Positions 1 through 6,100 of a stretch of DNA of 13,092 nucleotides are shown in pieces (the first letter of the stretch is position 1; the number at the start of each line of letters is the position of its first letter). Made by a program: the position numbers and the translations under genes. This DNA comes from Baffinella frigidus (Eukaryota > Cryptophyceae > Cryptomonadales > Baffinellaceae), in NCBI GenBank assembly GCA_026770585.1, contig MU646833.1, positions 229,138 through 242,229 on the forward strand, given 5' to 3'. The notes below the pieces were generated by a model. It worked only from the letters and a program-made list of their open reading frames with translations, was not told the origin of the DNA and made no database searches.

Positions 1-180
1 AACCATAAACCATAAACCATAAACCATAAACCATAAACCCTAAACCCTAAACCCTAAACCCCAAACCCTAAACCCTAAACCCCAAACCCTAAACCCCAAA
101 CCCTAACCCCGAAACCCCAGATCCCAAACTCCTGACCTCCAAACCTCAAACTCTACACCCCACACCCTGAACGCACGAAT
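1..180. repeat. Degenerate telomere-like heptamer tract
   Basis: A tandem CCATAAA block (1-35) passes into CCCTAAA and CCCCAAA (36-118), then decays into loosely related C/A-rich sequence up to the first channel exon. Heptamer phase is largely kept while the unit changes. It is continuous with coding sequence, so it is interstitial intron sequence, not a chromosome end. Confidence 0.9.
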
Positions 181-3100
181 GTGACCGTGAACAGCAAGGA
201 CGGCAAGGCAACGCTGGAGGTGCCCGACATGCCCGACGACACCAAGATCTCAACGTGGGACTTCCTGCGAGTGCTCTGGTCCGCTCTCAAACGCTCGACT
301 TGGGTCTGCCCTCATCTCAGACCCCGAAATCCCAAACGTACTTGTTTGCCCTCCTAATTGAAATTAGTTGGCCTTCCTAATTGAACTTGGTTAGCCCACC
401 GGGTTTGGGTGACACTACCTTCCTGACCTCTAACCCCCAAACCCCAAACCCAGACCCCGGAACCCGGAACCCCACCCCTCAAACCCCAAACCCCAAACCC
501 CAAACCCCAAACCCACACTCCAAACCCCAAACCCTAAACTTGCTTCTGGTGCTCGGGTCTGCACTGAAGCGCTGGGCATGGGTGCCCTATGCCGCACTCC
601 TCATCAGTCGGGCTCAGAAACCAACGCACACACACCTCCACGCCAGAGGGCTCGAGGGAAACCGGCGCCCTATCCACGCCAGATCTGGCGTCGTTGGCTT
701 AAGTATTCAAGAGACTTTACCTGAAAGATGTCAAAAGTGGATGTTTCGGGCCCTCAGGCGTGGCACTGGGCGATCCTGCTCTGCCTCACGATCCTCGGAG
801 CCACTGTATTCCGTCTTCCGAATTACATAGGGGCTAATTAAGATTCATTAGGACGGCTTATTAAATTTAATTAGGCTTATTTACCCTGAATTACATAGGG
901 GATAATTAAGATTAGTGAAGACGGGTAAGTAAACGCTCGCACACCCGCAGGCGTGGCACTGGGCAACCCTGCTCTGCCTCACGATCCTCGGCGCTCAATA
1001 GGGCTGATAAATTTTAATTAGGAGAGCTAAGTAATTGCAATTAGGAGGGCTAATAACTCAACCCAACTCCGTAGGCGTGGCACTGGGCGGTTATGTTATG
1101 CCTCACGATCCTCGGGGCACACTCCTCCCCGATTTCGTCTACCAAATTGCATAAGGGCGAAGAACTTTAATTAGGAGGGCTCATTAAGTTTAATTAGGAG
1201 GGCTAATGCCGTTAGTTAGGACGGCTAACTGATTTCCAATAGAAGGGCTAACTAATTCCAATTAGGACGGCTAACTAATTTTCATTAGAACGGCTAATAA
1301 CTGAACCAAAACCAAAACCAAAAACCAGGCGTGGCACTGGGCGATTCTGCTGTGCCTCACGATCCTCGGGGCACACTCCTCCCCGATCTACTTCGTCTTC
1401 TGCTGCCTCGACTACTTCTGGACGCCCAACGGCCAAATGATCGTCGCCGCCCTCGTCGCTGGTACCCCCTAGAATCTAATTTCGGAATAATGCAGAATCT
1501 CTCCCGCTATCTTAGGCTTCCGACGCCGAAGATAAGGGTGTATACGATATTTTCGGCAGACAATGATGCTATCTTACGCCTTGTTGTATGGACAGATTCT
1601 GGTATGTTCCGAGATGAAATCAGTTAGCCTTATCACCTGATTTTAACTCGCCCGCCTAATTGAACCTCAATAGCCCTCCCGTTTGAAATCAGTTCGCCCT
1701 CCTAATCAAACTTAACTAGCCCCTGTGTAATTCGGAGACCGAGACAGCAGAAGAATTTGTCTTCTGCTGCCTCCGCTACTTCTGGGTACCCAACCTAAAC
1801 CCTAAGCCTTCAACCCTGAACCCTAAACCTTAAAACCTTGAATTTGAACAAATGGTCGTTGTGACTCTCATTGCCTGTAGCCCCTACCACACAGCGGGCT
1901 GCGAAGGGAAAATATGGCCAAATATGCCCGACTTTCCGTTACCTTACCCATAGGAACCCCCCTATGTCCCTACAGTATTGCATACCATGGGGTCTATGGA
2001 TTATTAAGAAATTCCTTTGTAGTCCGCTGTGTGGCACACAGCGGACTACCAAGGGATTTGCCCTGGCTTAGCCACCAAGAATCGGTTAGGATATCCGTAG
2101 CAAAACCCCTATGTCCTTACGTATTGCCTACAGTACAGTCCCTTGGAGTGTCCTCTTATGGATAATTCACGAAATCATGCTTCTGCCGTCTCGACCACAC
2201 AGCCACACGGGCTACGAAGGGATTTTCGGCCCATTTTGGGCCGAGTTCACGTCATCTTATCTGTAGGAACCCCCCTATGTCCCGACGGGTTGCCTACCGT
2301 AGGGTCCTAGGTCTTATCGCTGAGGGGTTATTCAAAACCCTTCGACGTCCGCTGTGTGGTTACTTCTGGATGCCGAACGGCCAGATGATCGTTTTGGCTC
2401 TCATCACCGGTAGCCCCTCAATCCTCAACCCTAACCCGAAACCCGAAACCCTGAGGGGTTATTGGAGCCTCAGCGATCTGGGAAAGCCCTTGAGGAGGGG
2501 TCGGGAATCAGGCGCGGGAGGACAGGGTAGGATCACCTCAGGAACCCTAAGGGTTTGTTGGAGCCTTAGCAATCTGGGAAAGCCCTTAAAGAGGGGTCGG
2601 GAATCGTGCGACGCCCGATACAAATCGGCTCCTAAACCTGAACCCCAAATAACCCGGCAGGATGGGAGCGGTGTGCTTCAAAGGCGATTTCGACCGAAAC
2701 CCCGGTCGAAATGTCTGTTAATTAAATGTCTGTGTACCACGCAATCCGTAGTGCCACGAAAATAGATGGACCGATCTGAGAAGCCCAGCGTGTAGACTCA
2801 AGACGTTCAGGTTATGGGGCTGTAACCTGAGAGCGAGGTGGTCGCGGCAGGGTGGGAAGAGAGATTGATAATTTATCGCCAAACAAGCAGCGTCAGAACA
2901 AGCAGCGTCAGCGCCGCACATGCTCCGCATTGTGCCACTTACTGTACCCCGTGTCGGCCGCTGATACGAGCATTTTCCGGATGGATTCTAACTCCACCTC
3001 CTACAGACACATCCGCAAAGACACCGCGGATTCGGGTCTGTAGGAGAGCGAGCCTCGATACAGGGGTACCTTGCTCATAAGAAAACGCCCCCCCCTAGGA

Positions 3101-6100
3101 ACCTACAGTACGGCTGTACCTAGGGCCCTTTGGTGACTCTAGGGTTGGGGTACGGCAGGGTGGGAACGTCTAGCGCGCGCGCTCTTCATGGGTCTCATGG
3201 TCATCGCGTGCATGGGGTTTCCCCCTAAACCCTAAAACCTACAACCTAAAACATAGGCCATAAACCTTGAAACTTGAACCGTTAACCCTGCGCCCTACAC
3301 CCTCAACCTTCAATACTAAGCCCTTAACCCCAACCCCTAAACCCTAAACCCTAAACCCTAAACCCTAAAACATAAACCCTAAACCCCATAACCCATATCC
3401 CTAAACCCGAAAACATCAACCCTAAACCCTAAAGCATAAACCCTGAACCCTAAACCCTAAACCCTAAACCCTACAACCTAAACCAGGTTTTTTACCTACT
3501 GCTACTTCTCTCAAACTGCGATCTATGAGGACCAGACGTGCCACTCCCCTTTCCAGGTCCATCCTCAAACCCTTAACACAAAACCCTAAACCCTAAACCC
3601 CAAGCCCTAAACCTCAAATCCTGAATCCTAGACCCTAAACCCTAAACCCCAAACTCCAAACCCTAAACCCTAAAACCCAAACCCTTACCCCTAAAACCCT
3701 ACACCCTGCACCCTCAAACCTAAAACCTAAAGCCTGAAACCACCGCAGTGCGTGGGCAAGCACGTGCTGGACGCGGTGAAAGGCGACATCACCACGGTCG
3801 TCGGCGCGTGGAACAACTGGACCTTCCCTGCGGTGCGCCCCGAGTCCTTGAGGTCCTTGAGGTTCTACGAGCTCCCAGCATAGGCGGACACCGGAACTGG
3901 TTCTGTAGAAAGGCCATGCTTCCTTTCGGATCACATCAAGCCCCCCGGGTCCTCCCGTATTGTCCACACAGCTGCTAAGGGAAAATATCGCCAAATCTGA
4001 CCGACGTTCCGTTGGCATATCCGTAGGAAACTCCCTGTGTCCCTACGGTATTGCCTACAGTAAGGTCCTATGGATTATTCTTTATGGGTCATTCACGAAA
4101 TCTCTTTGTTTTGTTAGTGTCCCAGACCACCAACGCAGTTTTGAAAACCAAGGGAGCACTCGGAGCCCGCAACACTAAACACGAATCTCCAAACCCAAAC
4201 GCAGGTGGTGGTCTGGGAAGACCTCTGGTTCTCGTGGCGAACAAGCTTCATCATTGTCTCGATGCTCTGGTGAAGCCCCAACCCCCTATCAAATACTTGC
4301 ATGGGATCGTAACCCCGATCCCCCAAATAGGCTAGGTGCCACGCAGGTGCATAGATTCTCACATGAATTATCGATCAGCCACCCACGCCAGGGCACTCGA
4401 AACATCCACTTTTGACATCTTTCAAGGGAAATACCTTGGATTCTTAAGTCAAGGGCGCCAGATCTGGCGCGGATAAGGCGTCGGTTTCCTTGGATCATTC
4501 TGGCGTGGACAGCAGGCGTGTCGATGTGCATTGCCAACAAACGCACCGTAGTTGGCCTCCTACCGCAGTAGGGGTTTGGGGTGCGCGGTTTGGGGTTTAG
4601 GGGGGGCTCTGGGTCTCGTGGCTTTGTTCGATGTTCAGCCTCAAATTCGCTTCATCATCGTCGTGATGCTCTGGTTCAACCCAAAAAGAACCAAATGTCT
4701 GCGAGCCAAAGCAAGTGTATAGTTTCGCACATGAATCGTGATGAGCCGTGGTGACTTGACCCCTCAAACCCTGACCACGGTGAAATACGAGGTTTTCAGA
4801 GTACTCAGAATCTGTGACAAAGTTTGGACCTGAAAAGGGCTATAAAATAAGTGAGATAGAACGAGACTCCTTTTGAAAGGAAAATCGTGTAGTCAAGCGT
4901 GTGGCCCTCATCCCTAAACCCCACACTCTGGACTCTGAACCCTAAACCCTAAGCCCTGAACACTGAACACTGGACACTGAACACTGAACACTGAACAATA
5001 AACCTTGAACCAGGTGGAACTTCCTCCTCCAACCCCTCATCACCGGCATCATCATTGACGTACACCCCAGACCCGAAATACGAAACCCGAAACACGAAAC
5101 CAGAAACCAGAAACCAGAAACCAAAAACTCGATACCCGAAACCCCCAGACCCCCAGACCCGAAACACGAAACCAGAAACCAGAAACCAGAAACCAGAAAA
5201 CATGAATCAGAAACCAGAAACACGAAACACAAAACCAGAAACACGAAACCAGAAACCAGAAACCAGAAACCCGAAACCCGGGTTTGATACCCGAAACCTC
5301 AACCCCCAAACCTCAGACCCCAAACCCCAGACCCCAAACCCCAAACCCCAAACCCCAACCTCTACCCCCTAAACAAGCCCCAAATGCTAAAGTCTGAGGT
5401 GGTTTCCCGCGAGCAGTCGTTCACGCAGCTGCACACAAACGCGACCGTTTCGAAACAATACATGGAGGAACGCTGCGTCGTCTCAGGTTGTCAGCGCTGC
5501 CCAGAGATCACTAAACCCAGAGCGCCCATTCTAAACCCTGAACCCTAAACCGTAAACCATAAACCATAAACCCTTAACCATATAAACCATACACCATACA
5601 CCATACACCATAAACCATAAACTCTCAACCCTACACAGCGAACCCTGAACCCTGAACCCCAAACTATTAACCTTAAACTCTTAACCGTAGACCCTAAAAC
5701 AGAGATCGAGCGCTTCAGATTCGACGGTTTTCCTGGAGAGTGGGAGCAGCGCCGCGGCGGGAAGTACTTGCCGAAACCCGAAACCCGAAACCCGAAACCC
5801 CAACCCCCAAACCCCAAACCCCAAACCCCAAACCCCAAACCCCAAACACCAACCCCAACCCCAAACCCCCAACGCCAAACTCCCAACCCGGAACCCGGAA
5901 CCTTGAACTCCAACCCTCAAACCCTGAACCCGGAACCCAAACGCCAAACCCGACTTATCTTCCGTGTAACACCGGTTTTATCCAGTTTCTGTTTTGAACG
6001 TTGTTTTGCAATAAGGACGTTCCATACGCGCAGATACGTGTGGAGCTTCCTAAAAGTATTTCGTGGTACAACCGCCACATGGCTTCCGCAGCGGGCTATT

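Larger units (their letters stand above)
818..1738. mobile_element. AT-rich inverted-repeat (foldback-like) element enclosing exon 2
   Basis: The left end ccgaattacataggggctaa (about 818) is matched in inverse by ttaactagcccctgtgtaat (about 1714-1733). The left arm carries many tandem copies of a roughly 20-base unit (TTAATTAGGAGGGCTAA) up to about 1305, and the right arm (1622-1735) carries the same unit reversed. Channel exon 2 and two of its ghosts lie between the arms. The boundary is approximate and no target-site duplication was identified. Confidence 0.55.

Noticed and set aside
1-60. Chromosome end (true telomere)
   Set aside because: The repeat is degenerate, passes directly into coding sequence and recurs all over the window in introns.
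1331-1627. 98-codon frame starting with ATG-like GTG at 1331
   Set aside because: A shadow in another frame of channel exon 2; the correct frame begins at 1329 with GCG TGG CAC.
2220-2250. Dinoflagellate spliced-leader-like sequence (gcccattttgggc)
   Set aside because: Only the CCATTTTGG core matches; the conserved flanks are missing and it lies inside a family-1 element. Not usable as lineage evidence.
4838-4849. TATA-box-like gctataaaataa
   Set aside because: It lies inside channel intron 6 with no gene start downstream on + within reach; chance AT-rich motif.
5060-5290. CRISPR array
   Set aside because: The repeats are continuous heptamers without unique spacers.
4942-5372. Minus-strand frames rich in FWFLVSG and plus-strand frames rich in NPKPETR
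   Set aside because: Translations of period-7 repeats, which lack stops in several frames; not genes.
5384-5486. ATG at 5384 as a gene start
   Set aside because: The frame is open upstream and the downstream peptide is the post-S6 linker of the channel. Exon 7 joins in phase at the acceptor ending 5392.
5545-5947. Minus-strand frames of Gly/Val/Trp-rich 'GFGVWGLG' type
   Set aside because: The same artefact from CCCCAAA repeats in channel introns 8 and 9.
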